From: Toxoplasma gondii ME49 | Lineage: Eukaryota > Apicomplexa > Conoidasida > Eucoccidiorida > Sarcocystidae | Length of the DNA: 64,000 bases | Direction: 5' to 3' | Assembly: GCF_000006565.2 (NCBI RefSeq) | Contig: NC_031468.1 | Location: forward strand, 992,001 to 1,056,000 | Shown here: positions 49,131 through 60,512 of the stretch, one piece after another | Position numbering within the stretch: position 1 is the first letter of the stretch | Layout of the letters: each line of letters starts with the position of its first letter | Position numbers and translations under genes: made by a program | The notes under the pieces: generated by a model | Told to the model about the DNA's origin: nothing | Seen by the model: the letters and a program-made list of their open reading frames with translations, nothing else | Database searches by the model: none

Positions 49131-51870
49131 CATATATATATGTATATAGCTGTGGCCGTAAATATGTGTCGATTGGTTAGTCCCCTGATCCACTTGTGGG
49201 TGATTGCGTCGGATTTTTCGGGATGAGGAGCAAAGGCCTGACCTCGAGGAGTTGTTCTCGCTGCCGAATTTTCTCCTTCAGCTGAGCGTTTTCGATTTTC
49301 CTCATCTGCCCATGCTGGCCCGCCACTTGACTGCAGAGAGAAGAGAGTAAAAAAATAAAATAAAACGCCACTCCATTCAGCGCGGGAAAGAATTGCATGC
49401 ATCTGCGAGTTACGATGAGGAAAAAGTGCGAAGAAGCATGCCTTTCAGAGCACCGTTGACAGCCGAGAATGACAAAAAGGAACGAACTTCACGCTGGTCC
49501 AAGAAAGTCACACACAGACAGTCCTTCAGAAATCGAGCTTTACAGAAAGCGCTCTCTTTTTGCTTCTACCTACATTTTTTTACACAACCACATCAACAAA
49601 TATACAAGTACACACTCATAAATATACATATATATGCCGACAGTGTCTCGATGCATGCTAATACACATACACCAAGTGTTTGCATGCATACACAAACATA
49701 TATATATATATATATATATGTATACACGTGCTCATGCCTCCCCTTTTCTGTTAAGGCAGCCGTTTGTAAATGTTTTTTACTGTATGTGCTGGCGAGGTCC
49801 ACCTTTTGAAAGGCAGCGGACAAGTGGACTTTGAAAGATGCTTTTTTGATGCGTTTTTACCTCAAAGAGGTGCCTGACGCAGAGACGATGGACGAACTGT
49901 ACGGATTGAAGCCCGACGACGGGAGGGGTGGAGCGGGGACGCCTGCATGCTCAGCCAGCTGTGCGAGAAGGTGGTGGGCGTCTGTCAGTCTTCAGAGCAA
50001 AAAGAAAAACAGAGACAGGAGAACTGGAGGCGACCGTCGTGGAGACAGGAAAAGGAAGAATCCAAACACACAACGAGAGAGAAAAGGAAAAAAGAGAGAA
50101 CACTGGAGAAAACGAGAGGAAAAAAAAACACGAGAGAAAAGGAGAGGAAAAACAAGAGAGAAGGAGATAAAAAAAGAAAAGAGAGATGGACAGAGAGACA
50201 ACACGAGAACGAAGGACAGCGAGCATAGCAAACAGCATAGACGAGAAAAGAGATCAAGAAAGAGATAGGAAGACACACACGGAAATATATACATATATAT
50301 ATATATATATTGAAATATATGTAGACCGAGTCAAGGAAAGACGAACTTCACGGAAGAAGAACTGAAGCTAAAGAGCCTCCAGAAGGACCAGAAACTTTGT
50401 CTCCACGCCCCCATACACATAGAGACATGCATATATATATATGTATATGTATATATATGCGTGTGTCTTCCACCGCATGTATGCGTAGAGGACCGGCTGT
50501 TGTTGCGGTTTGCATTGTGTCGTGAGGATAGGCAGATGGTAGCATTCTATACACGCGCGCATCAAAGAAAGCGAGGGTCGACACTCAGTGAGTCTCTGCA
50601 GGGAGACGCGGTCGCTCTTGTTCCCTTCTTTAAATCATGTGGAACACCCGCGGCTTGTGAAGTCCGAAGAGCCGCTTCGTCGAATCGCGGTGTCTCGTCC
50701 TCCCTGCGCGTTCGCTGGCGTCTCACCGCATCACGTAGGCTGTGTCCATGACCCAGAAATCATCCAACAGGCCAGACGCAGGATCGCGCATCTTCCCTTC
50801 GCAGAAGCCCGCGGCCTCCATCACTCTCACCGCCGCTCGAAATTGACCAACCTGCGGCAGAAATCGACGCAACAGGCGCAGAAACGCGACCTCCCGTTGT
50901 GGGCAAATCATCATGCACAAAACCACGGGAATATTTCAAGTGGGTACGCACCCACACACATACATTTATATATACATACATGCATGTGCATGGTGTCTGA
51001 ACGGCATGTCCGTACGCAAGAGAGAGAGACCCAGACGGCCGTCTAACTTTGGTACGGAACTAGACATTTACCTGTCTCAACCTGAATACATGTCGACGCA
51101 TTCAGCGCTTGCTCTACCTCCACACATGCAGCAACGCATCTCTCCGTCGCCGTTCCTCGCTTTAAACCGCAAGGGTACGAGAAGAGAGAACGAAGGAATG
51201 TTGCAACAGAACTAAGAGTATACAGCTAGTGACGCGTAGGAATAAATCTGAAATTCTGTTCGGTGCGCAGAGCGATCAGAGACCTCTTGGAGACACCGAG
51301 GGAAGAGGACGGCTGCAGGCGAGAGGCGAGACGCATGCAGTCTCCTTCGCAGCTTTTTCGAGAGACTTCGAAGCTTGCCGATGTGGAATACCCGTGGAGT
51401 TTCTTCGGACAGAGACACTTTCACTTTTACCTTCTCAACTCCAGCGTCTTTTTGGGGACCTGGAGAAGCGTAACATCTCGAGTGTCTCTCCACCCAGGAG
51501 GCACACTCAGAAACTTTCTCTCGCTTTCTCACCTGACTGTGAAAAGAAGAATTTGCTTTTCGCAGCCGTCGCTTCTTTGGGTTCGAGGGCTGCGCAAGAA
51601 CGCCATCGATGACTGTGAACAACGTTCGAAGCACCCCTGCCAGCGAATCGCGAGGCACCTGGAGACAAACCGAGCCAACTGACGGGTTCCCGCATCCACC
51701 CAAAGTCAGTGAAACACACACTCGACAAACAGACAAAAACGTATACGCATAAATACACACATAAATACATATCTATCTACATATATATAGATAGATATAT
51801 ATAAAGAAATATAGGTATACATTTATGTACACATATAGGTATACGTGTATGTATATGCATGTATATATTG

Positions 51871-51908
<38 letters not shown>

Positions 51909-54104
51909 GTATGTATGGATAGGTACATCGGGTATCACGGGCGATCGTCCCCTGAGCACTTGGGCAGCTTTTTTAGGAGAGAAAGAGAGAGAAGAGAACA
52001 CAAGCCTGTGAAGACACATCTCTCTTTGGGCGCGCGCATATTCACATACAGGCTACAACCCATGCACATTTGCATACAGGTGCGTCTCTGTGTGCTTTTC
52101 TCGCTTCACATATATACAGTGGGAAGCAGAGAGCGTTATTTGGGCGACAGAGTTTTCTCTGCCACACTCAGAAACGGAAGCAAAGTGTCAAAAATGTAAA
52201 AAACAGCTCTGTGAAATCATACAGGTGTACAGTCACCCACGAAGGCAGACGTTCCGCACGCAAATGTATATATGCATATATTTATGCATATATATATATA
52301 TATATATATTTATGTATGTATCTTTGGTTGTTGCCAATCGTGGTGTCTGTGTCGACTTGTGTCTCTTTGTCTTCCTTTAACGTTTCTTAGGTCGACGCCA
52401 ACTGTTTCTCACGTCGATTTGGAGTTTTTCTATTGCCTCTGTGAGCGAGAAAGGGAAGAGCGTTTCGTCTGTGACAGCTGCGTAGACGACAGCAAAGTCT
52501 TCTTCTGTGAATACGTTGCCCTCTCGCTTTTTCGGCGCCTCCGTCTCGCTGCCTGTGGACGAAGAAGCTGCGGAACGCGGGCAGACGAGAAAAAAAGAGC
52601 GGGAGATAAGCAGAAGAAAGGAAGCAACGGAAGATGAGAGACCAGTCAAACGCGGAGACAGTGACACCCCAACGGACCGACCTCTACACAAGCGGTCCAA
52701 GGACTGGAATCGAACTCGCAGCTGCGTCCTTGTCCACTTTGCACCTTTCACGGATCGATACGCAGTCACAAGTAGTTCCAAAACTCTCTGAGCAGACTGC
52801 TCCTTTCACACACACACATGTCCATCTACATGTATGCTTGTAGTGCATGCATGTTCTTTGCTGCATGCGCTGCTCCGTCTTCTTTTCGGACCTTGTTCCT
52901 CCCTCGAGGCTGGAGATGCAGGGGAAGCGGCCGGCGCGGCAGGAGATGAAGAACATGGCGAGAACGAAACAGAAGGAGAGAACGCAACGGAGCCCGAGGA
53001 CGCAGAGGCAGAAGAAGTTGGCGCTGGAGATGCGTTTAATTTTTTTTTTAAAAGTTCTTCGAGACGTAGAGGTAGTTGCAACTGCGACCACTGGGGAGCC
53101 GACAGGGCGCGTAGGCTGTCTGCAGCGAAAGAGGGAAAACGGAAAAAAGAGAAGGCCTCGCGAGGAGAGATGCGGAGAGAACGAAAGCAATTCAGCGGCG
53201 GAACACGAGAGAACGCGAGAGACCGAAGAGGGCAGGGGAGACGCAGCAGAGACCGGCGCAACACGCGAGAACATCCCCAGCTGGAGCGGACATGAGGAAA
53301 AAGAGGCAAAGCAAGAAGAAGGAAAAAAGAGAGCCCATCAGTGAGGAGGGAGAGAACGAGGGGAAACGCGAGACGACTCGAGAAAGAGCAACGCGGCGAC
53401 CCAGCAACGCAGAGGGGCGTTCTACCTGCAGTGTCTAGCCAGTTGTCCTTGACGAGCCTGAAAAAAGAGAAGCACGACTCGAGCAGACATGCAGCAGTCC
53501 GAGAGGCCCGCATCCGCGTGTATGTACACCCTCTTTGGAACAAGACTGCGTCGGAGGCTGGAAGAGGTGGAGGCAGAGAGGAAAGCGGGAGAGAAGAGAG
53601 AAGATCTCCCCAGAAAGGTGTCGATACACACGAAGAGCGGAACTCACTTGTCGACGAAGGGCTGCATTTGCGCAGGACTCCGGCCGAGCTCCTTTCCTGT
53701 CTCCAAGAGAAGGATTTCAACCTGAGCAACGCGACGGAGACCGAGGGAAGGACCAGAACATCGAAAGAAGACTCGAGTGCGAAGGTAATGAAACAGACGC
53801 GAAAAGGAAAAGACACAAAAGACTTGCCCCCGCGCGAAAGAGGGAGAGAAACGAGAGAGCAGCATGAAGGCAAGCCTGCTGGGGACCCCACGATGTTACG
53901 CCATGGAGGAGACGCCATTGAGGAGACGCCACAGATCGGGCATGTTCTCGATGTGATATTTGGATGACTCCTGTCCGTCGTAGTAACAGCGAGAGAACGC
54001 GAACAGAGAAGAAGACGAGAAACTTTGAACGCAAGACACGACCTCTTCTTCCCCATAACCGCACCACTTACTTCGCATTTCTCCGAGGACCTGCTTGCCT
54101 CCAT
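47103..54104 (-). CDS. UBXN6: UBXD1 (UBXN6)-like p97/CDC48 cofactor, PUB plus UBX
   Basis: Fourteen exons: 54072-54104, 53914-53970, 53648-53721, 53426-53457, 52892-53119, 52413-52567, 51533-51658, 50727-50851, 49861-49989, 49243-49330, 48844-49017, 48105-48281, 47255-47420 and 47103-47143. All phases match, giving 534 residues. The N-terminal ~90 residues form an unrecognised helical block (YHIENMPDLWRLLNGVEILL ... LVKDNWLDTADSLRALS). A PUB domain (~170-290) follows: FTVIDGVLAQPSNPKKRRLR, FRAAVRVMEAAGF. Next come LTAADIARIKE, matching LTAEEIKREQR of human UBXD1, and a C-terminal UBX domain (~440-525): CTVRVLLPDRAVLQLSF, FVREQVQQ, WFLCETPPLRKVEL, LPNCTLHLKF. UBXD1 binds p97 through PUB and its N-terminal region and acts in lysosomal and mitochondrial quality control. 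Its UBX loop lacks the usual FPR p97-binding motif, as in human UBXD1. Confidence 0.9.
47757..47822. repeat. (TA)n microsatellite in UBXD1 intron 12
   Basis: TA tract with GTATATG interruptions, between UBXD1 exons 48105-48281 and 47255-47420. Confidence 0.9.
48409..48533. repeat. (CATA)n and (TA)n microsatellites in UBXD1 intron 11
   Basis: About eight CATA units at 48409-48438 and a TA tract at 48497-48533, ending in TGCATGCAT. Confidence 0.9.
48727..48738. promoter_or_regulatory. Palindrome GTGTACGTACAC in a UBXD1 exon
   Basis: A perfect copy of the 12-base palindrome in the UBXD1 intron between 48281 and 48844, close to the preceding exon end. Function here is unknown. Confidence 0.35.
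49095..49148. repeat. (TA)n microsatellite in UBXD1 intron 10
   Basis: TA tract after CGCATGCA, within the 225-base intron between exons 49243-49330 and 48844-49017. Confidence 0.9.
49697..49732. repeat. (TA)n microsatellite in UBXD1 intron 9
   Basis: TA tract after a TGCATGCATACACAAACA lead-in. Confidence 0.9.
50030..50320. repeat. GA-rich tract plus (TA)n in UBXD1 intron 8
   Basis: About 230 bases almost free of pyrimidines on the plus strand, followed by a TA tract at 50284-50319. A second TA tract lies at 50428-50459. Confidence 0.85.
51740..51905. repeat. Long AT-rich / (TA)n tract in UBXD1 intron 6
   Basis: About 165 bases of TA, ATGTAT and ATAGAT units, the longest such tract in the window. 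Confidence 0.9.
52264..52319. repeat. Second (TA)n tract in UBXD1 intron 6
   Basis: TATATGCATATTTATG units run into a pure TA tract of about 25 bases. Confidence 0.9.
53518..53530. promoter_or_regulatory. Near-palindrome GTGTATGTACACC
   Basis: One mismatch from the palindrome core, in the UBXD1 intron between exons 3 and 4, within 600 bases of the UBXD1 start codon. Confidence 0.3.
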
Positions 54105-54533
54105 TTTGAACCTGAAGAGGAGAGGCGAAGGCGACAGACGACTCCGGACCTGGATACGGGCAAAGAAAAGACAGACACCGGAGGCGCGTCTCTCTCTCCA
54201 CTGCTTCCGCTGCCGGAGGCGAGGCATGAACGAGGAAGAAACGCTTTTGAAGGTGCTTTTGCCGGGAAGTTGTCACCATTCAAGTCGCGTTTTTCGCCAC
54301 AAGCGCGGTAGACACACAGGGGGGACGGACATGTGACGGCGAAGTCACGCGGTGACCGGAGAGCGCAAGTGAGAGATCGACCAGAAGACATGGAAAGGAG
54401 AGAGACTGAAGAAGGAGAAAAGGCGGGCAGCAACAAAGGAGCTAGCTCAGTTGAGGCCAGACAGCGAGTGAAAAAAGCAAACGAAAAGGCGGAAAAAAGC
54501 TCTTCAACAAGCCACGTGGACACCCGAAAACCA

Positions 54534-54547
54534 GGTGTACGTACACC
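54534..54547. promoter_or_regulatory. Palindrome GGTGTACGTACACC upstream of UBXD1
   Basis: A perfect 14-base palindrome, 430 bases before the UBXD1 ATG. It is identical to the copy at 40608, and its 12-base core matches 42154 and 48727. Confidence 0.45.
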
Positions 54548-55428
54548 CCACTCGAGCCGAGGCAGGGAGATTGCGTGCGACTCGGCGGCTGCGGTTGGAT
54601 ACATTCAGGAAGGCGCGTTTTTCAGAAGAAAAGAGAGACCCGACTGTAGCTGTCACTTTGCCGAGGACGCAACTCGATTCCTTCTGGTCTTTCTCTCGCA
54701 GAAAAAAGAGACAGTGACCAGACCAGAGCAGATGTGGAGGGGCATCTGTACCTACACCGGAGAGACGTGACTGAGTCACCCGCTGGTGGCTCGCGCCAGG
54801 CGATTTTCGCTGTTTCCTTCCCTCAACGACAGACGCGAAGGCTCACCTTTTCGTCTTCCGGTTGCTTCGTTGCTTCTTCGAGTGTCTCCTTTTCTTCTCA
54901 AGCTGTTGCCTCTCTGTCTCCGCGAGCGAACGGCCTCAACGCGGACGGCGACAGTGTTCGGCTGCCTGCACACGCAGCGCGGAGGGGGGCGGAGAGGCAC
55001 CTTTCGAGAAAGAACGGTGACGAGAAAACAAACGAAGCAAAGAGGAAACTCGCGTCCTGTTTCCTCGCTGCGAAGAGCAGCTCTATCGCCAGCTGCCGCC
55101 CGAGTCGAGGGCAAACCAGCGAGGAGCGAGTGTACACAGACGTCCAAAAAGGGGGCGGGACGTTTCCTCGAGGGGAAAGCACAGGCTTTTTCCTGAGAAA
55201 GCAGACACCGGAGTGTCTCCAACGAAAAACGTTTATCCACTTCAGGCCGCGTTTCCAGAGAGGAAAGAACAACTCGCCGTCTGCGTTGCGTCTTGCTGAG
55301 AAAAAGAGCAAGGCGCGTGCAACGAGGAAGACACCGCAGCAAGCGGGCGCATGCACCCGCAGAAAAATCCGGAAACACAGATCCGCTGAATGCGCCCGCA
55401 TATCCATCTACAGAAAATACATCTACAT

Positions 55429-55470
55429 CTGTATATATATCTATATATATACATATATATATATATGTTT
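55429..55470. repeat. (TA)n microsatellite
   Basis: TA tract in the region upstream of UBXD1. Confidence 0.9.
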
Positions 55471-57277
55471 CGATCTGCATTTGTAGATAGTCACCGAGTC
55501 GAAGCATGCGCATGGCCATGTTTGTGTTGGTCGCGTCCCGTGGCGAGGACGGCAGGGGAGGGCGCCGCGAACTGGAGAGACAGCGTGAGGAAAGCCGAAG
55601 CCAGTGACATACTGGCGACGTTTAGTTTCTGTCATTTACACATGACGGTAGCGGACAACTTCAAGAGCGGTGAGGGGAAGAAGCAAGGCTCGCGCAGACA
55701 GAGTCGGACTGTAACACTGGCCCGTAGAAAGCTGATTCCGGAAAAGGCTGCAGAATCACACAGCATTTCCTCACGCCTCCTACCATACAGGTTTTTCTCT
55801 CTCTAGCGATAACTATGCAAACAACTTCAACAGCCCCAGGAATCTACGACATCTCACCGACTCGTGTAAAGAATCTTACTTAGCATCCCACCTATCTCCC
55901 CAAATGGAATATCATCTCACCTACTCTAGTAGGAAATCGTCTTTATCTGAACTGGTTTCTGCGTCTTCCAGTGAGCTGTCTCGTCCAGTAGATCACTTAT
56001 CAACCATTTCACCTGCCTCTGTGAAGAAGTCAACTTTGTCTATCTCAGACCCGCGCGAGTGTTTTCCTCTCTTCGCCCAGGTCTCTGTCGCACCCATCGA
56101 GCAAATTCGCCTCTCTGAACTTTCTCTCTTCCTCTCTGTGTAGCGCTAACTACTAGAGGCCGCGAAACGCACAAAAGTGAACAGAGCGGTCAGCGGCGTC
56201 CTTCCTGTTCCGAAAGGACGCACGATTTCTGTGGTTTTCGAGTCATCCACCAGAAGCGAGGAGACACAGAATCTGAGTCGCAGCAGAGTTCTGCTTTTTC
56301 CGATCCCAGCCATTCTCACAGGTCTTGCATTCATTCGGAAAACTATAAGAAGCAGCGCCCACGAGTACGCTTGAGCACCTGTCTAAACACCGCGCAGAGT
56401 GTGCCTGTCAAGCTGGCAGGGACGCCGTTTCCTCTGTGGCTCTGCGGATTTCCTGTCCGGGCGTGGAGCGAAAGCTTCTTTCAGTTCGCCCTGTTCTCTG
56501 GGACAAGAGCTCGCCTTTCTCATCGCGTCGCTCCTCCCTACTCCCCTTTTTCCTTCTTGGTCTGGTCGACCGACGCCTGCGAGGAGGCCTCGCACGCTCT
56601 CTGCGGGTGTCTGCGCGTTCTGCAGGACTGTGGAACGGCGGAGTGAAATGGGGGAAAGGCAAGAAAACCGTGAAGATAACACAGGCGGAGAGAAGAGCGC
56701 GAGAGAGAGAAGAGAAAAAAAAAAAGGAGAAAAGGAGGGGAAGAGAGAAGAGCGAGAAAGAGAGAGAGAAGAGAAAAAAGATACTAGGGGGAGAGGATGA
56801 AGAGGAGAGGAAAAACCATAGAAGAGAGGAGATGGAGAGAAAGTGGACAGAAGAAAGAAGACAGAAGAGGTGAGGGCGAAGTGAGAAAAGGAAGAAACAG
56901 GCAGGGCGAAAAGGATGCTTGTTGCGTCTTGTTTCGTTCGCAGAAGTAAAGAATTCAAATGTCACATGGAAAGCGACAAAAGCGGTCTTCCTTTCTTCCA
57001 GTTGCATCTCTTCTCTGCATGCGCTCTCCTCTTTCTCCACTTGTCCACGGCCCTGCGTCTCAGAAGTACCTGTTCTCCTCCCTTGTTTTTCGCTTCCCCT
57101 CCGTTCAGGCCCTCCACTGTCTCGCCTCCCTCTCTGCGATCTCCTTTTCGGGTGTTTCATGTCTCACCCATCGAGAAACTGCCGATGCCTTTCACCTCGG
57201 TTTCTCTCTGTGGACCGCCCAAGGGTCCTCGTCTCTCCTTCTCCTCTCTTGTGGCTTCTGCTCCTTTCTCCCTCTCT

Positions 57278-57335
57278 TCTCTCACCTCCTTTCTCCTCAC
57301 CTCCTTTCTCCTCCCCTCCTTTCTCCTCACCTCTT
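57278..57335. repeat. 15-base pyrimidine tandem repeat
   Basis: Three to four imperfect copies of CACCTCCTTTCTCCT, about 150 bases downstream of the DCP1 stop codon. Confidence 0.85.
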
Positions 57336-57482
57336 CTCTCCTTTCGTTTCTCTTCTTTTCCACTGCTTTCCCCGTCGGTCTCCTCCCGTCTGCATTCTCG
57401 GGCGGCATGCGCCATGACACCGCACTGTCTCCTGTGACTTTGCCTCGCTGAGTCACCTTGCTTGTGTCCTTCACCTGTTTGT

Positions 57483-60400
57483 CTATCCGCGGGCGTCCTC
57501 TCGACTGAAGCGCCTTTCCCCGCTCTCTTCGAGGCGAGGCCGTCTTCGTTCGCGCTCTTCAGCGGCGACGAGTTCTTGCCAGAGGAGAGAAGAAAACGCC
57601 TCGGACTTGAGGACTCGCTGCAGGGCCTCCGTCAGCATGCTCCGAGACACGAGCACGCGGTGAGCCTCGGGAGTCCCTTCCGCTCCACAAGGCGCCGCGA
57701 GAGGATGCGCTGGCGCGCGAAAGGCTCCTCCGGCGTTCTCCTGCGAAGCAAGCGAAGAGGCGAGCGGCGCCCTGTCTCCGAAGGCGCGCAGCGGCGCAGC
57801 CAACAGGGGCGAGGAGGCGAGAGCGTCGGGGACTGCGCGGCCTCCAGGCAACAGCGGAGGCCCAGCCGGCGCCGGCGCCCCCAGGAGCCCCGAGCCCAGC
57901 AGGCCTGCGCCGGAGACAGAGCTCCGTCCCGGCGCCTCTCGATTCTCCCCCGAACGCTGTACACAACGAAGAGAAAACTCGCGAAGAAGGTGGACGGGAG
58001 GTGAAGGGAAAAGGAGAGCAGGGAGACAAGGAGGTTCGAAGGACGCCGGAGACCAGCGAGACAGGAAGCAGAGGGTAGAGAGGTGAGGTGGAGAAACGTA
58101 GACGAGACAGAGAGAGAGAGGAAGGAAGAGAGGAGGAAGCGAGCAGAGAAAGAGGAAAGAAAAAAGAGACGACACAGAGGACAGAGGAGAGAGGACAGAG
58201 GAGAGGGAGAAGAAGACGGAGACGATAGAGATGGAGCCGAGAGAAAGGAGGTAGGACCGAAAAAAAGAAAAGAGAGCTGCTTCTTCAAAGAAAGGACTGA
58301 CAGAATGAGGGGAAACGGAAGAAGGAGACGGGTGGAAAAGGAGTAAACCGTGGAGGGGAGGCAAACGAGGAAGTCAGAGAACAGAAACAGCGACACCGTT
58401 TTTCTCTCCTCCACATCCCCAGTGCATGCAACGAATCCGTCCACGCACCTTCAACATGCCGACGAGGGAGACAGTGCCCGCGGTGCTGGAAGCCTCGGCT
58501 GCAGAGTCTCTTTCTCGTGGAGACCGCGGAGACAGGCCCCCTCTCGAGGGCGGTCTTTCCGCGTCGCCGCCCCCCGGGAAGGAGACACCTGTCTCCGACC
58601 CGGCCTCAGCAGGGGCCGGTCTCTTGAGCAGAGAGAGAATCGAGAGACTCGTGTTCTTCCTCGCCTCCTCCGGCTCCAAGCCTGCGAGCGAAGTGTGTTC
58701 GCCTGTGGGGCGCGAAGAGCCCAGCAGAGACGAAGCGGGCAGGAGGGGCGAGGCCCCGGAGCTCTCCGACGACGCCGAGGGCCCCACACCCAGAAGAGAC
58801 ATGAGGCTCTGAACGAGAGATACAAACAGAAAAAACGAACCTCTGCTTTGCCCTTGGCCGCGACGGTCGAGGCACAGCGGTCTCAAAAAAAAAACCAGCG
58901 TCGTCCTGCCCCCCTCTCGCAGGAGCTTCATTATGGAAGGAGACACGTACGTATGTATGTACGTCTGCATGCATGTTCGTATGTATATTTCTCTCCGTAT
59001 CTCTATTTCTTTTACCGTCCATGCCTCTACCAACTCGTCGGTCTCACTGTCTACATCTATCCATGTGTACGGTGTATGAGCCGTGGTATGGCAGATCGCG
59101 ACGAGATATATCTTGTAGAGACAGGCTCGACTTTTGACGCCTTTCTCGACCCTCGAGCTTCGCTCACCTGTCCCGCGGTCGGCCCGGATCCCTCTCTGCT
59201 TCCGGAGACAGGAGACTGTGTGGGGTGTGTGGGGCCGGGAGTCCCCAATTTCTGAGCGCCCCCTTGGGCGCCCCGCAGGAGCGCGAGCAGCTGGACGCCG
59301 GCGCTGTTGGAGGCCGAAGAGACACCAGCAACGGGAGGGCGAGTTTGCGGCGCGAAATCTTCGCTGGGCGCTCCCAGAGGCGCGCGCGAGGCCGCGCATT
59401 CGTCGATGATTTGCTGAAGCGTCTGTTGCACAGAGAGACGCTGCTTGTCGTCGTACACCCAGATAGCGTGGATTCGCTGCTGGCCCTGAATACGCGAAAA
59501 CAGAAAAGAAGGCATCGGCCCAAGCGAGACATAAACAACGAGAGGCAGAAAAGGAGACAGCAAACGAGAGAGAAGAAGAGAAACACGAGACGCGAGGAAA
59601 CAGGGGAGAGGAAAGGAAGCGCGAAAAGCGAGGAGAAGGAAAGAGACAAGAGAAGAAACAGTCCGGTGTCTCTGCTGCATAGGCAGAGAGCGAGAGAGGA
59701 GGAGAGTCGGAAGAGAGTGGAGGCATCCCCGAGCTTGTGAATTTTGTAGAGCTTGCGTTTTTTCGAATACAGAATTGCAAGGTACCTCTCAGGTGGAACT
59801 CCTAGAGTTCGTCTGCGAACAGGACTCGAGAAAGAGGACTTGTTGGCTGCGCTCATGTCTTTGCTTTTTTCTGCAGGACGACACTGGAGCGAGCGTTCTG
59901 GAAGAGATGTTTGACTTTCTCTCTTCTTTGGAGAGCAATTTGCCTCACTCAGACACGTTGACTTCCCTTTTATGTCTCTCACGATCTGCTTTTCTTCAGC
60001 AGCAGGAGACCGCGGACATGGAGAGACTGCAAACACCGTCCGCTACTCGTCCTCGTCCAGACACACTCTCGCTTTGCTTTCTTCTCCTGCGGTCCGCGTT
60101 CCGTTTCTCTTTTCGCTTCCCTTACAGTTGTGGGGCAGGTGACTCGGTAGAAGATATGATTTTTCTCGCCCTCCATTTCGAAAGCCTCGTCGATGTCTTC
60201 CAGGAGGACTCCGGTGTCTCTTTGATTCAGAACGAAGAGTCTCCAGCGACTTTCTCTCCTCTCTGCACTGGGCGCACTGGGCGCCGCGTCGCGCTCGACG
60301 ACATGCAGTCCACCCTGAATGTGGGCGCGCTCCCATTTGCGCGTCGCGGGGCAGAGGGCGTAGACGCTGACGAAGGCGGCTTGGCAAATGATGCGCCGAA

Positions 60401-60512
60401 TGCGCGCGTCGTGTCTCTGCAGACACCGCAAAGAAATCTCGTCGCGCGCGCGCGCCACAGACGAAGGCACTGGCGGTGTGTTCGTCGAAGGCGACGCGTC
60501 TCCGCGACCCAT
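57483..60512 (-). CDS. DCP1: mRNA-decapping activator DCP1
   Basis: DCP1 activates the DCP2 decapping enzyme in cytoplasmic mRNA decay (family knowledge). Four exons: 60126-60512, 59168-59485, 58449-58808 and 57483-57956, all in phase 0; 512 residues. The EVH1 domain covers about residues 20-150: SLRCLQRHDARIRRIICQAA, FVSVYALCPATRKWERAHIQ, GGLHVVER, WRLFVLNQRDTG, HIFYRVT and then GQQRIHAIWVYDDKQRL, equivalent to the GIWFYD block of human DCP1. A long low-complexity middle follows. Near the end, VLVSRSMLTEALQRVLKSEA matches the DCP1 C-terminal trimerisation helix. The ATG at 60512 directly follows a polypyrimidine tract and CCAG, so a leader intron probably ends there. The gene is divergent from the Asterix gene. 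Firm assignment. Confidence 0.93.
58085..58330. repeat. GA-rich tract in DCP1 intron 3
   Basis: Almost all-purine DNA on the plus strand (pyrimidine on the gene's sense strand) between DCP1 exons 3 and 4. Confidence 0.8.

Larger units (their letters stand above)
54105..57482. promoter_or_regulatory. UBXD1 upstream region and DCP1 3' region
   Basis: About 3.4 kb between two tandem minus-strand genes. The part next to UBXD1 has the palindrome at 54534 and a related word at 54746 (CTGTACCTACACC). At 55904-56143 a plus ATG frame of 79 residues is Ser-rich (SSLSELVSASSSELSRPVDH), with no family. A (TA)n tract lies at 55429-55470, GA-rich DNA at 56670-56880 and pyrimidine repeats near 57280. No gene is supported. 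Confidence 0.45.

Noticed and set aside
52695..52725. Possible tRNA B-box (GAGTTCGATTCC on the minus strand)
   Set aside because: No pairing T stem and no cloverleaf around it.
52806..54227. 473-codon minus-strand frame over UBXD1 exons 1-5
   Set aside because: Only parts are exons. It reads through introns with good GT/AG borders; splicing gives a continuous, family-consistent protein instead.
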